From: Psychrobacter namhaensis
GTDB taxonomy: Bacteria > Pseudomonadota > Gammaproteobacteria > Pseudomonadales > Moraxellaceae
Assembly (NCBI RefSeq): GCF_016107545.1
Contig: NZ_JABASS010000011.1
Coordinates: 30,383 to 94,382 of the forward strand
Direction of reading: 5' to 3'
DNA length: 64,000 bases
Below are positions 49,710 to 59,296 of the stretch, in pieces. Each line of letters starts with the position of its first letter. Within the stretch, counting starts at the first letter, position 1. The position numbers were made by a program, and so were the translations under genes. Under the pieces are notes generated by a model. That model did no database searches, was not told the origin of the DNA, and saw only the letters and a program-made list of their open reading frames with translations.

Positions 49710-51116
49710 ATGACGAAGCAAGATGCACATGCTGAAATGAGACAGATGAAGGCGTTCTCTCAAGGCAGTCCACTGCCTTATACCATACTTGATGCCACGC
49801 ATACCAACGCTGCCTATCCTAATCAAAAACTAGAGATCCGCAATGGTGGCTATGGTTCAGACGTGGCCGCCCATCCTACCAATGCCAATCAATTCTATGT
49901 ACTGACTGATCGTGGTCCCAATGCCGACTTTGACGGGTGTGCTGGAAAAGGTAAGCAATTTCTTGTGCCAAACTATACGCCGTCTATCGGATTATTTGAG
50001 CTGCAAGCGGATGGTAAAATTATTAAGATAAAAGAGATACTGCTTAAGGATAGAGACGGCAACCCTATCTCTGGACTGCCAAATCCAAAAGCCTTGGGCG
50101 GTACCAATGAAGTACCTTATGATGTCGATGGGAAACCAATGACGATGAACCCACATCTACCGTTTGATGAAGTGACCAATCCTATTAAAACCGATATTAA
50201 TGGTTTGGATCCTGAAGGGCTGGCGGCACTTACAGATGGGAGTTTTTGGATCGGCGATGAGTATGGTCCGCACCTCGTCCATTACAATGCAGAAGGTGTG
50301 GAGATTGCACGTATCAACGCGTTTGCCAGTGATGAGCGTAATAATGTGATGATTAATGACAAGCCGATTTTATTACCGACAGAGCTTACCAAACGCCGTG
50401 CCAATCGCGGTATGGAGGCATTAACGATTACGCCAGACCAGACCACGCTAGTAGGTGTTATAGAGTCTTCATTAGATAATCCTGATGAGTCAGGGCGTAT
50501 ATCTGATGTCGTACGCATTGTGACGATTGATTTAACATCGGGAAAAATAGCACAATATCTGTATCGTTTGGATAAAGCGGTGCACGTGACGTCGGGCATA
50601 GTAGCGCTTAGTGACCGTGAGTTTTATCTTATTGAGCATGACCGTAAATTCCCGCTACAGGATAAGTCTGCTCAAAAGCTCATTTATAAAATCGATATCT
50701 CTCAGGCAACAGATATTACAACCATTTTAAACACCAACAGTGTCAAACAAGACGAGGCTGTTGGTTTGACAATCAATGACCAAACACTTGAACAGCTTAT
50801 TGCAACAGACGAAGAAAACTGGCAAACACTTAAAGGAATGTCCATCATGCCAGTGGAAAAAACCTTGGTCGTTGATGTTTTGGCTACCCTAGATTATCCA
50901 CATGACAAACTTGAAGGTTTGTGGTTGCGCCAAGATGGTTCATTGGGCTTACTGAATGATGATGATTTTGCAATGACAGATTCAGAGACCATGCATTCAA
51001 AAAATATGCATTCAGGGACAATACATTCAACAAGTACTGTTGAGAAAAAGTATTTGGATCGAGAAAAAACGATAGAAGATGCTAATAGACTGTATATCGT
51101 TATGCCCACTGAATAA
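49710..51116 (+). CDS. Phytase-like esterase family protein (PF13449 type)
   Basis: 468 residues from the ATG at 49710, which has AAGGAG seven bases upstream; a TTG at 49644 is in frame but lies on the previous terminator. The sequence fits the 'esterase-like activity of phytase' family, a beta-propeller: YVLTDRGPNADFDG, LDPEGLAALTDGSFWIGDEYGPHLVHY and the RGMEALTITPD block. No signal peptide is visible at the chosen start, unlike many family members. The substrate is unknown. A His/Ser/Met-rich low-complexity stretch (MHSKNMHSGTIHSTS) lies near the C-terminus. Confidence 0.8.
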   Translation: MTKQDAHAEMRQMKAFSQGSPLPYTILDATHTNAAYPNQKLEIRNGGYGSDVAAHPTNANQFYVLTDRGPNADFDGCAGKGKQFLVPNYTPSIGLFELQADGKIIKIKEILLKDRDGNPISGLPNPKALGGTNEVPYDVDGKPMTMNPHLPFDEVTNPIKTDINGLDPEGLAALTDGSFWIGDEYGPHLVHYNAEGVEIARINAFASDERNNVMINDKPILLPTELTKRRANRGMEALTITPDQTTLVGVIESSLDNPDESGRISDVVRIVTIDLTSGKIAQYLYRLDKAVHVTSGIVALSDREFYLIEHDRKFPLQDKSAQKLIYKIDISQATDITTILNTNSVKQDEAVGLTINDQTLEQLIATDEENWQTLKGMSIMPVEKTLVVDVLATLDYPHDKLEGLWLRQDGSLGLLNDDDFAMTDSETMHSKNMHSGTIHSTSTVEKKYLDREKTIEDANRLYIVMPTE

Positions 51117-51159
51117 AATGAGTGGAGTATTGACAAATAAGAGTACGAACAGCGGCCAT

Positions 51160-51187
51160 AAAAAAGACCTCATTTGAGGTCTTTTTT
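51160..51187. terminator. Bidirectional terminator, phytase-like gene/hemN
   Basis: The perfect arms AAAAAAGACCTC and GAGGTCTTTTTT have a 4-nt loop, between convergent genes. Confidence 0.9.
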
Positions 51188-51235
51188 ATGGCCAATAATT
51201 GGCTTGTAGATCTATTATTTTAAATGACTTTGATT

Positions 51236-52777
51236 CTAAATAACTTTTGAAAAACGGTTTTTGTGTTTTTTCTCAAGATATTCGTCAAACACCATGGCGA
51301 CATTGCGACCTAACAGACGACCTTTGGGTAACACTCGAATACCCGCTGCGTCCATGTCAATTAAGCGGTCTTCTTGCATCGCACCCAATTGTTGAATTTC
51401 ATCAATAAAATAGGTAATGGCATCGATACCGAATTTTTGATTCACGTCTTTGAAGTCAATGTAGTCGTGGCACAACAAATTCATAATGACGTATTCACGC
51501 AGGCGATCTTTGAGAGACGTTTTAATATACTTTACCGCAGGCATAATCATCAGATTGGTTTGCGCAGCATCGATGTTGGCTTGATAGCCTTGTAAGTCGG
51601 TATCGTTTTGTAGGATGTAGCGCGTGTTAGCATTGGCAATCTGACTGATGGATGAGACCCCGAAACCCAATAAATCACAGTCGCCCATGATGGTGTAACC
51701 TTGGAAGTTACGATGTAATTTGCCTGCGCGCTGGGCCACTGACAGCTCGTCATCAGGCTTGGCAAAATGATCAATACCAATATATTGATAGCCCGCTTCT
51801 GTTAGCGTATTGATGGTATTACCCAGCATAGTCAGCTTAGCGGCTGGGCTTGGTAGGTCTTCATCTTTGATTTGACGCTGGGCTTTAAAACGTTCTGGCA
51901 GATGGGCGTAGTTGAATACTGACAGACGGTCTGGTGACATCTCAATAATGCGTTGCACTGTTTTATCTAAGGTAACAGGCGTTTGATGCGGTAGACCATA
52001 AATCAGATCGATATTGATAGAATGAAAGCCCAACTCGCGTGCTTCGTTCAACACATTTTCAATCAACTCTGCTGAATGCACACGATTGACGGCAATTTGT
52101 ACCGTCTCATCTAAATCTTGCACCCCTAAGCTAATCCGATTAAAACCAAGATTCCGTAGCGTTTTTAGCGTCTCGCCACTCAACTCGCGTGGGTCAATTT
52201 CAATAGAGTAGTCGCCTTGGTCTTCAGGTAGAAACTCAAACTGCGTCTGCAAAAATTCCCACAACTGAACCATTTCCTCATCACGCAAAAACGTGGGCGT
52301 GCCACCGCCTAAGTGCAACTGCTTAACCAGAGGCTTGCTGCTGCCTTCTGGAGCCGATAGCAAGCGGCGTTTGTGCTTAATCTCAGCGATTAAGTACTGC
52401 AAATAATCGCCTGAGTCGCTATTTTTTTTGGTGATAATTTTATTGCAAGCGCAGTAATAGCAAAGATGACGACAGAATGGGATATGAAAATATAAGGACA
52501 GTGGCGCACGGGCTTCACGGTTTTGAAGAATTTTTATCTCAAGATCATCAGGGATTGGTGAGAATTCAAGCGCCGTTGGATAAGAAGTGTAGCGAGGTCC
52601 TGAACGATTGTACTTATGGATAATGGTTTCATCAAAGGCGGGCAGCTGCTTACTAGAGATACTGCCACGCGTACTGGCATAAGGACTTTCTGTCTGCATA
52701 ACAGGGCGCGTGGTCGACGGTTGCGCTTCCGCATTGTTGTAAGGCTGCGGATTGTTTTGTGTTAAATGGTCTGTCAT
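51236..52777 (-). CDS. hemN: Oxygen-independent coproporphyrinogen III oxidase HemN
   Basis: 513 residues, about 55 longer than E. coli HemN. It is a radical SAM enzyme that decarboxylates coproporphyrinogen III in anaerobic haem synthesis. The 4Fe-4S cysteines are Cys102, Cys106 and Cys109 with the HemN-specific extra Cys111 (FCRHLCYYCAC). The extra length is mainly a polar N-terminal extension of about 40 residues. RBS GAGGAA. I see no clear FNR site in the 203-bp upstream gap shared with the ComM gene. Confidence 0.95.
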   Translation of the reverse strand: MTDHLTQNNPQPYNNAEAQPSTTRPVMQTESPYASTRGSISSKQLPAFDETIIHKYNRSGPRYTSYPTALEFSPIPDDLEIKILQNREARAPLSLYFHIPFCRHLCYYCACNKIITKKNSDSGDYLQYLIAEIKHKRRLLSAPEGSSKPLVKQLHLGGGTPTFLRDEEMVQLWEFLQTQFEFLPEDQGDYSIEIDPRELSGETLKTLRNLGFNRISLGVQDLDETVQIAVNRVHSAELIENVLNEARELGFHSINIDLIYGLPHQTPVTLDKTVQRIIEMSPDRLSVFNYAHLPERFKAQRQIKDEDLPSPAAKLTMLGNTINTLTEAGYQYIGIDHFAKPDDELSVAQRAGKLHRNFQGYTIMGDCDLLGFGVSSISQIANANTRYILQNDTDLQGYQANIDAAQTNLMIMPAVKYIKTSLKDRLREYVIMNLLCHDYIDFKDVNQKFGIDAITYFIDEIQQLGAMQEDRLIDMDAAGIRVLPKGRLLGRNVAMVFDEYLEKKHKNRFSKVI

Positions 52778-52980
52778 GCGGTATTCCTCGTTTTAATCCT
52801 AGATATTGCTGCTGATAGATTATTCATGGCTGCATGTATAGTCGCTATTATAGCAAATCCTTATTAGCAGTGGGGTGGTAGGGTCATGCTTTTCTCTTAT
52901 ACCCTATAAATAAAAGACGACATTTGCGCACTAATAAATAATACTTTATGATAAATTATTCCCTATATTAGGAAGCACTG

Positions 52981-54561
52981 ATGTCGTTTGCTCAAGTTTA
53001 TACCCGTTCGGTCGTCGGTTTGCATGCGCCTAAGGTTATTATTGAGGTGCATTTATCGCAAGGACTGCCAGCCTTGACCATTGTCGGTTTGCCTGAGGCG
53101 GCGGTACGAGAAAGTAAAGATCGCGTACGTTCTGCGATTCTCAACTCAGGTTTTCAGTTTCCCAATCGGCGTCTGACGATTAATCTGGCACCTGCTGATT
53201 TGCCAAAAGATGGTGCCCGTCTGGATCTACCCATTGCCATAGGAATACTGGCGGCAAGTGGACAGTTGGACCCGGACGTGCTATCAGGATTTGAGTTTAT
53301 TGGTGAGTTGGCGCTCAATGGTGAGCTTCGGCAGGTGACAGGTAGTCTGGCAGTGGCACGTGCGATCAAAGCTGAAGGCTTGGCATTAAAATTAGCACAA
53401 GTGTTAGAGGATAATGGTCAAAAGCGCAGTGAAGCATCACCTTCAGTGCAGACGACACCGCAACTCATCGTACCAATCAAGAACGGTGCTGAGGCCAGTC
53501 GTGTGGATGGTGTAACGATATTAGCCGCACCAAGTTTAAAGAGCGTCTGTGATCATTTGCAGTCATTATCAGACTCAGGTGAGCTTGATATGCGTTTAGA
53601 GGTGGTACCGCCTAGCCCCGCACCAAAGCAGGTGGGCTATAAAGTGGATCTAGCGGATGTGAAAGGACAGCATCACGCTAGGCGCGCGCTTGAGATTGCA
53701 GCAGCAGGCGGCCATTCGTTACTATTTACAGGGCCGCCCGGCTCAGGCAAGACGTTGATGGCATCGCGGCTACCCACTATTTTGCCAGATTTGAGCGCTG
53801 AGGATGCGTTAGAGGTTGCCAGTACGTATTCTGTCGCAGATAGCGATTATGATTATGGTACACGGCCATTTAGGCAAGTTCACCATACCATATCGGCAGT
53901 GGCGTTGGTGGGTGGTGGCTCGCGCCCCAAACCTGGCGAGATTACCCTTGCCAATAAAGGCGTGTTGTTTCTTGATGAACTGCCAGAGTTTGATCGGAGT
54001 GTGCTGGAGGTGTTACGCCAGCCGTTAGAAGCCAAGCAAATCACTATTAGCCGCGCCAATTCTCAAATGACTTTTCCAGCCAATTTTCAATTAGTCGCTG
54101 CCATGAATCCTTGCCCGTGTGGTTATGATGGTGACGGATCAGCCAGATGTCGCTGCCGTCCTGAGCAGATTAGACGCTATCAAGACAAACTATCAGGGCC
54201 ACTGCTTGATCGCATTGATTTGCACATTACGGTACCAGCGTTACCGATTGCTGATTTGCAAAATGCGGCGGCTGGCGAAACCTCCGAGCAGGTTCGGCTT
54301 CGAGTCGCTGCTGCTCATAAGCGCCAATTACAGCGGCAGCAAAAAGTGAATAATGAGCTTAGCCCTAGCGAGATTGACAAATATCTGCCTCTAGGGGAGG
54401 GTGAGCAGCAATTACTACAGCTCGCTCAGCAACGCTTAAATTTATCGGCACGTGGCTATCATCGAGTATTGCGAGTCGCACGTACCATTGCAGATCTTGC
54501 CGATAGTGCTGATATCACTAGTGCCCATGTCTCTGAGGCCCTCAGTTATCGCAGTAAATAA
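52981..54561 (+). CDS. comM: YifB/ComM-type Mg-chelatase-like AAA+ ATPase
   Basis: 526 residues. A ChlI-like N-terminal domain (LPEAAVRESKDRVRSAILNSG) precedes the AAA+ core with Walker A FTGPPGSGKTLM and Walker B GVLFLDELPEF, and the C-terminal Mg-chelatase domain (NPCPCGY, then SARGYHRVLRVARTIADL). In Vibrio and Acinetobacter the family member ComM is a branch-migration helicase that extends recombination during transformation. An extra polar stretch lies near residues 140-165. Confidence 0.9.
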   Translation: MSFAQVYTRSVVGLHAPKVIIEVHLSQGLPALTIVGLPEAAVRESKDRVRSAILNSGFQFPNRRLTINLAPADLPKDGARLDLPIAIGILAASGQLDPDVLSGFEFIGELALNGELRQVTGSLAVARAIKAEGLALKLAQVLEDNGQKRSEASPSVQTTPQLIVPIKNGAEASRVDGVTILAAPSLKSVCDHLQSLSDSGELDMRLEVVPPSPAPKQVGYKVDLADVKGQHHARRALEIAAAGGHSLLFTGPPGSGKTLMASRLPTILPDLSAEDALEVASTYSVADSDYDYGTRPFRQVHHTISAVALVGGGSRPKPGEITLANKGVLFLDELPEFDRSVLEVLRQPLEAKQITISRANSQMTFPANFQLVAAMNPCPCGYDGDGSARCRCRPEQIRRYQDKLSGPLLDRIDLHITVPALPIADLQNAAAGETSEQVRLRVAAAHKRQLQRQQKVNNELSPSEIDKYLPLGEGEQQLLQLAQQRLNLSARGYHRVLRVARTIADLADSADITSAHVSEALSYRSK

Positions 54562-54612
54562 CAGAATTTAAATGTCAGCCACATTTCTATTGTAAAGAGC
54601 TGACCACCCTTT

Positions 54613-55293
54613 TTATTTAAGTACCCAATCTAGCAGTGCCTTAAAGCTATCAAAGGCTTGATTGGGCTGGCTATCACGAATATCTTTGCCATAATTATAA
54701 CCATAAGATAAGCCAACCGTATCGATATTGGCACGCTTGCCAGCTTGGATGTCATTGATAGAGTCCCCAATCATGAGCGCTTGTGTGGGATCAAACTGTA
54801 GTGTCTCACAAACATGCAATAAGGGCGCAGGATCGGGTTTTTTGACAGATAAGCTATCACCGCCCAAGACCATGGCGAAATATGACGTCCAGCCTAGGCT
54901 TGCTAATATGTCGGGCACAAAGCGTATCGGTTTATTGGTGACCAATGCTAGGGTAAAACCAGCGTCTGTTAACTGTTTTAAACCTGTCTCGACGTCAGGA
55001 TAAGCGCTGGTCTTGCTCGTGTCGTGGGCAGCATACGCATCGAAGAACAAACGCTCAGCCGCTTCTACCTCTGCGTCTGACAGATGGGGATCAACCTCAA
55101 TACTACCAGAGAGTGCACGCTCAACCAGCATACGTGAGCCGTTGCCTACCCACGCTTGTATGGTGTCAATAGGATAGCTCGGCTTGCCTAACTGGCCAAG
55201 CATGATATTGGCGGCGTCAGCCAAGTCTGGGACGCTGTCGATCAATGTACCATCAAAATCAAAAATCAAAAGTTTCTTATTGTCTATTGTCAT
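54613..55293 (-). CDS. gph: Phosphoglycolate phosphatase-like HAD hydrolase
   Basis: 226 residues. HAD motif I is FDFDGTLIDS (nucleophile Asp12, acid Asp14), motif II is LALVTNKP, motif III is the Lys in KKPDPAPLL and motif IV is IGDSINDIQAGKRAN. The helical C1 cap is of the Gph/PGP subfamily. Gph removes 2-phosphoglycolate formed during DNA repair or oxygenation; related HAD activities cannot be excluded. Monocistronic. Confidence 0.88.
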   Translation of the reverse strand: MTIDNKKLLIFDFDGTLIDSVPDLADAANIMLGQLGKPSYPIDTIQAWVGNGSRMLVERALSGSIEVDPHLSDAEVEAAERLFFDAYAAHDTSKTSAYPDVETGLKQLTDAGFTLALVTNKPIRFVPDILASLGWTSYFAMVLGGDSLSVKKPDPAPLLHVCETLQFDPTQALMIGDSINDIQAGKRANIDTVGLSYGYNYGKDIRDSQPNQAFDSFKALLDWVLK

Positions 55294-55446
55294 TATTGGT
55301 GTCCGCGTGATAGATATTTTGGAAGAGGGGCGCTAGGGCTTATTACCTTAACACAGCAAGTCGTTAAGCCTCACTGTTTTGCTGCTAGCCATTATAAAAT
55401 CGTTGTGATTTGACATGCGAGGCACGATTATTAAGGCGTTTTACGC

Positions 55447-55947
55447 TTACTCAACGTCTTTATAACGCTCACGATGTTCAGCTTTCATTGTCAAATAACG
55501 CTCGTTTTTTCGGCACAGATCCCATTTTTGTTTAAAAATACGCGCTGACTCTGCTTTAATTGGGTCCTCATCTTGCCGCGGCAGCTCTTCACGTCCGTGC
55601 GCCCCGCTTTGGCCTTTTTTATCATCAGGGACTGGGCCTTTGTACTTTTTACCGCCTTTATGATTGGCATAGCGGCGAGCGCGGGTATAGCCCATCTGGA
55701 TAAATTTACGCGCCATATCAGCGCCAATAAAATCATCAGCCGCCAGATAATCCAAAAACATCTGATAAATCGTCTCGCTGCTCTCTTTGGCAATATCAGG
55801 CGTCGCAAAGCGCCAGTGCGGCAGTATCTCAGATTTATAAGGCTCGACCAATAACACGCCTTGCTCACCGCGGCCAACCCGATACAACTCAGGCTGCGCG
55901 CGCAAATCCAGGTTTTGATAGTCCAAATCGTAATCAAACTCTCTCAT
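55447..55947 (-). CDS. DUF4385 family protein
   Basis: 166 residues from the ATG at 55947, chosen because AGGGGA lies six bases upstream. The start MREFDYDLDYQNLDLRAQPE and the central segment RVGRGEQGVLLVEPYKSEIL fit DUF4385, a small cytoplasmic family of unknown function. Aromatic and charged residues are frequent and the central basic loop (ANHKGGKKYKGP) may bind nucleic acid, which is only a guess. It lies downstream of tRNA-Phe on the same strand with its own gap. Confidence 0.82.
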   Translation of the reverse strand: MREFDYDLDYQNLDLRAQPELYRVGRGEQGVLLVEPYKSEILPHWRFATPDIAKESSETIYQMFLDYLAADDFIGADMARKFIQMGYTRARRYANHKGGKKYKGPVPDDKKGQSGAHGREELPRQDEDPIKAESARIFKQKWDLCRKNERYLTMKAEHRERYKDVE

Positions 55948-56084
55948 AACGTCCCCTGTTGTGGGCAGTGACATTTAGTATACTGAGCCGAGCCGTTTAA
56001 AAAACAGTCTAAAAATGTTGTCCAGCTGTGAAAGGTTGAGGGTGATAGACTTTATTGCCATAAAATCGCACTATTTTTAGGCAT

Positions 56085-56120
56085 AAAAAAACCCTCAAAT
56101 ATCACTATTTGAGGGTTTTT
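56085..56120 (-). terminator. Terminator of tRNA-Phe
   Basis: The arms AAAAACCCTCAAAT and ATTTGAGGGTTTTT enclose a 6-nt loop. It lies 17 bp beyond the CCA end of the tRNA on the minus strand. Confidence 0.9.
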
Positions 56121-56136
56121 CGAATCTAGTAACGAA

Positions 56137-56212
56137 TGGTGGCTCGAGGCAGGATCGAACTGCCGACACACGGATTTTCAATCCGTTGCTCTACCTACTG
56201 AGCTATCGAGCC
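56137..56212 (-). tRNA. tRNA-Phe (GAA)
   Basis: 76 nt with encoded CCA. On the minus strand the acceptor GGCTCGA pairs with TCGAGCC; the D-arm is AGCTCAGTAGGTAGAGC. The anticodon stem-loop is ACGGA, TTGAAAA, TCCGT with anticodon GAA, and the T-loop is GTTCGATCC. It is a single gene followed at once by a terminator. Confidence 0.97.
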
Positions 56213-56335
56213 GTCTTCGTTGAGGTCGCTATTAAACTAAATATACGCGTTGCTGTCAAGCTATTTTCGCATTATATGTGATAAAAGGCCAAAAATAAGC
56301 AAATTTTGATAAAATCAAAGGGTTTAACGCTGTGT

Positions 56336-56758
56336 TTAGTCCTTGACGCGCAGTAACTCGTATTCGCTCATGATACGATGAATATCGGCATCAGCAGGGA
56401 CAAATTCACGTACGCCTTTTTTTACCTCAGCATCATAGACCAGTTTAATGAATTTTGCATCGATGGCACGGCCGCGATTTTGTGGATGGACCGTCAGGTA
56501 TTGCAAACGTTTGGCATTGGTTTGCCCATCATCAAAGCAGGCAACGGCCGCAATAGGTTTGTCATTGAACATGCCGACATAGAGATATTGACCCCGTGTA
56601 AAGCCTTGCTCAACGAGACTTAATACTTCTGCCCCATAAGGCTGTGTATCATCGCTATCATACAAGGCGTGTAGACGCTCCGATAGCTCATTCTCACGGG
56701 CAGGCTTTTTAATCAGGGGCGTATCCAAGCTATGGATGGCGATGGCTTCTAAAGGCAT
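56336..56758 (-). CDS. GNAT-fold protein, PanZ (acetyl-CoA sensor)-like
   Basis: 140 residues. The GNAT core is visible as LYVGMFNDKPIAAVACFDD, then LQYLTVHPQNRGRAID, which is the acetyl-CoA-binding beta4 and pyrophosphate loop region. The size and sequence resemble the PanZ/PanM family that, in enterobacteria, binds acetyl-CoA and controls PanD maturation. Whether it works on PanD here is not known; a general GNAT acetyltransferase is the alternative. RBS AGGA. The short gap to tRNA-Phe is AT-rich. Confidence 0.6.
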   Translation of the reverse strand: MPLEAIAIHSLDTPLIKKPARENELSERLHALYDSDDTQPYGAEVLSLVEQGFTRGQYLYVGMFNDKPIAAVACFDDGQTNAKRLQYLTVHPQNRGRAIDAKFIKLVYDAEVKKGVREFVPADADIHRIMSEYELLRVKD

Positions 56759-57099
56759 AGGAGTTCCTATAAACAGACGGTTTCTATAATGTGATATAGC
56801 GTGGCGTTATAGCGTCGGTCATGATTGATTAAACTGAAGTCACTATTTTAGCAGAATGAGGCAATTTTGTGCGTGGTTTACGGCTTGGTCGTGGCAGTAA
56901 ATGTTAGGGTTTGCTATGATGAGAACAGACAGTGTCACCTATGCTAAAAATTAAACTTTAGTATCTTGTATAAACATTATGCCTTCTTTGAGATATTTTT
57001 AGAACATCTTTATGGTTAACTGATTTAGATGCTAGCAAAATGTACTGGGTGCTTTTCTGCCCTATTTTATTGACCGCTTTTTATTGATAGAGAGTCGCC
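56759..57099. other. Intergenic region upstream of hisB
   Basis: 341 bp between divergent genes. I see no gene, RNA structure or attenuator-type His codon run. It must hold promoters for both sides, but none stands out. Confidence 0.5.
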
Positions 57100-57747
57100 A
57101 TGACAGCCAATGCTTCTGAGCAAAACCCTTCGCCAAATGCGAACCTATATGGTCGTCCCGCCCGTACTGCGACTGTGGAACGCAATACGGCTGAAACACA
57201 AATCACTTGTACCGTAAACCTTGATGGTACGGGTCAAGGGGTGGTGGATACAGGTGTGCCATTTTTGGACCATATGATCGATCAAATAAAACGTCACGGC
57301 TTGTTTGACTTAGACATCAAATGTACGGGCGACACGTTTATCGATGATCACCATAGCGTTGAAGACACGGGTATTACGCTAGGACAAGCGTTTAATAAAG
57401 CGCTTGGTGATAAAAAAGGCATCCGCCGTTACGGGCATTTTTATGCGCCTTTAGATGAGTCCTTGACCCGTGCAGTCGTTGACCTATCCGGACGCCCAGG
57501 CCTGCACATGGACATTCCTTTTACGCGCTCGCATGTGGGCCGCTTTGATGTCGATTTGTTTAGCGAGTTTTTTTATGGCTTCGTCAATCACTCATGGATG
57601 ACGGTGCATCTGGACAACCTCAAAGGCAAAAACAGCCATCATCAAATCGAGTCAACCTTTAAAGCCTTTGCCCGTGCGCTGCGTATGGCTTGTGAGTATG
57701 ATGAGCGCGCGCTTAACACCCTGCCATCGACTAAAGAGGCGTTTTAA
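57100..57747 (+). CDS. hisB: Imidazoleglycerol-phosphate dehydratase
   Basis: 215 residues, the monofunctional form. It performs the sixth step of histidine synthesis. The metal-binding repeats are present: [23 protein letters not shown], and late [22 protein letters not shown]. It overlaps hisH by one base (TAATG), so the two are translationally coupled. Confidence 0.97.
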   Translation: MTANASEQNPSPNANLYGRPARTATVERNTAETQITCTVNLDGTGQGVVDTGVPFLDHMIDQIKRHGLFDLDIKCTGDTFIDDHHSVEDTGITLGQAFNKALGDKKGIRRYGHFYAPLDESLTRAVVDLSGRPGLHMDIPFTRSHVGRFDVDLFSEFFYGFVNHSWMTVHLDNLKGKNSHHQIESTFKAFARALRMACEYDERALNTLPSTKEAF

Positions 57748-58391
57748 TGGCCAAAGTGACCAAAGTAGCGTTATTAGATTATGGTATGGGCAATCTGCAT
57801 TCTGTGAGCAAAGCGCTGGCGCTCGTTGGTGCCGAAGTCGCTATCACCAACGACCCAAAAGTAGTCGCGGCCGCGGATAAGATCGTATTCCCGGGCGTTG
57901 GTGCGATGCGCGACTGTATCGCTGGCATGAAAGATGCCGGCATCGACGAGGTCATACAGCAGGCGATATTCAATAAGCCTGTCATGGCCATCTGTGTCGG
58001 TATGCAAGCACTGTTTGAGCAATCAGCAGAAAATGGTGGGACAAAGTGCCTTGGTATTTTAAAGGGCAGCGTAGAAGCGTTTGATCCCACGTGGAGGGAT
58101 GAGCAAGGCGCGACCATCAAAGTGCCGCACATGGGCTGGAATACCATCAGCGGCATGGATCTTGATCATCCGTTGTGGCATGGTATCGAAGACAACGCGC
58201 ATTTTTATTTTGTGCACAGCTATTATTGCGAGCCTAGCGATAGCTCACAAGTGGCTGCTATCTGTGATTATGGTCAGCCGTTTTGTGCCAGTATCGTGCA
58301 AGATAACTTGTTTGCCACTCAGTTCCATCCCGAAAAAAGCCATACCGCGGGCTTACAATTGTTAAAGAACTTTGTGGAGTGGGACATTTAG
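57747..58391 (+). CDS. hisH: Imidazole glycerol phosphate synthase, glutaminase subunit
   Basis: 214 residues. HisH supplies ammonia from glutamine to HisF. The class I glutaminase triad is visible: Cys in [11 protein letters not shown], then His and Glu in [15 protein letters not shown]. It follows hisB with a one-base overlap; hisA and hisF are not in the window. A terminator follows at about 95 bp. Confidence 0.97.
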   Translation: MAKVTKVALLDYGMGNLHSVSKALALVGAEVAITNDPKVVAAADKIVFPGVGAMRDCIAGMKDAGIDEVIQQAIFNKPVMAICVGMQALFEQSAENGGTKCLGILKGSVEAFDPTWRDEQGATIKVPHMGWNTISGMDLDHPLWHGIEDNAHFYFVHSYYCEPSDSSQVAAICDYGQPFCASIVQDNLFATQFHPEKSHTAGLQLLKNFVEWDI

Positions 58392-58483
58392 ACAATATGA
58401 ACTGAATATTTGGTGCAGTAGGATGAGTTAGTAAGTGTGTAACCTGAGCGAGGAGGGCGCAAAGCACGGTTTTGCCTCGCGCA

Positions 58484-58516
58484 AGAGAGTTTGCATTGTC
58501 GCAAACTCTTTTTTAT
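58484..58516 (+). terminator. hisBH terminator
   Basis: The arms AGAGTTTGC and GCAAACTCT with a 6-nt loop are followed by a T-rich run. Confidence 0.8.
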
Positions 58517-58585
58517 TTTTAGTTATTTCCTACTCTTTTATATGTGGAAAACAAAGTGGACTTTTATATCTTTAAGACAGGCATT

Positions 58586-58945
58586 ATGAATGCCACAGGG
58601 CTAGAAAAAGATGCGCTGCATATTTACGTCGGTATGAGCGTGTATCTATTGAGTTTAATTCTGCTGCGTCCACTCTTCAAAAAATACAGTGTCAGGGCGT
58701 TTATGGCTTTAATCCTGGTGACGGGTATTGCCCTCTTGGGTGAGTATTTGGATAACCGCCATACCATCACCGAGTTGGGCGTTTCAGGGATGGGACGTGC
58801 TGAGCTAAAGGCCAGCATTCATGATATTGTGAATACTGGCTTGTGGCCGTACGTGCTCTATGCTCTCACCTTATGGACAAAAATTTTTCAGTCAGTCACT
58901 CAGGTTAAACCCATGATTAAACGCCATAAAAAAACGGACTACTAG
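58586..58945 (+). CDS. Small membrane protein of unknown function
   Basis: 119 residues from the ATG at 58586 (AGG five bases upstream); a GTG at 58544 is in frame but has no RBS. About three hydrophobic segments are visible: IYVGMSVYLLSLILLRP, FMALILVTGIALLGEYLD and TGLWPYVLYALTLW. The conserved look of the loop ELKASIHDIVNTG suggests a real family, perhaps VanZ-like, but I do not recognise it. It is a single gene between two terminators. Confidence 0.65.
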   Translation: MNATGLEKDALHIYVGMSVYLLSLILLRPLFKKYSVRAFMALILVTGIALLGEYLDNRHTITELGVSGMGRAELKASIHDIVNTGLWPYVLYALTLWTKIFQSVTQVKPMIKRHKKTDY

Positions 58946-58955
58946 TCCGTTTTTT
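58928..58955 (+). terminator. Terminator of the small membrane protein gene
   Basis: The arms AAAACGGACT and AGTCCGTTTT with a short loop overlap the stop codon and are followed by T's. The stem core matches the hairpin after hchA. Confidence 0.8.
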
Positions 58956-59296
58956 AGTTGCTGTGTGTCACATTGTTACGATTCACGTTTTTAAGACTTT
59001 TTACTGATCGCCTCACTAGTCATTACTGTAATTTGCCAGATTAGCAGCCCCGTAACGTAGACGCTTAGCAACTCACACTTACAAAGCTTACGAAATATAA
59101 AAAGTCTGGACTATTTAACGCTTCCTCAGTTTGTTATCTTAAATTCAAAGGGTAGCGACATTGACGTGTCTTTTAAAATTATCGTCTGTATTTATTACTT
59201 AACTCGCTATCCGTTCACTATAACTAACACCTTCCAAAAGTTTGACCAAGTTAATCGTCCGTTTTGGGATTGTTATAATAATAAATAGGAAGCACT
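58956..59296. other. Intergenic region upstream of hchA
   Basis: 341 bp without a supportable gene. An extended -10 element (TGTTATAAT, 59271-59279) lies 17 bp before the hchA start, implying a very short leader. Nothing else stands out. Confidence 0.4.

Noticed and set aside
50894..50902. Consensus DnaA box inside the phytase-like gene
   Set aside because: A single isolated 9-mer inside coding sequence is expected by chance in a window of this size.
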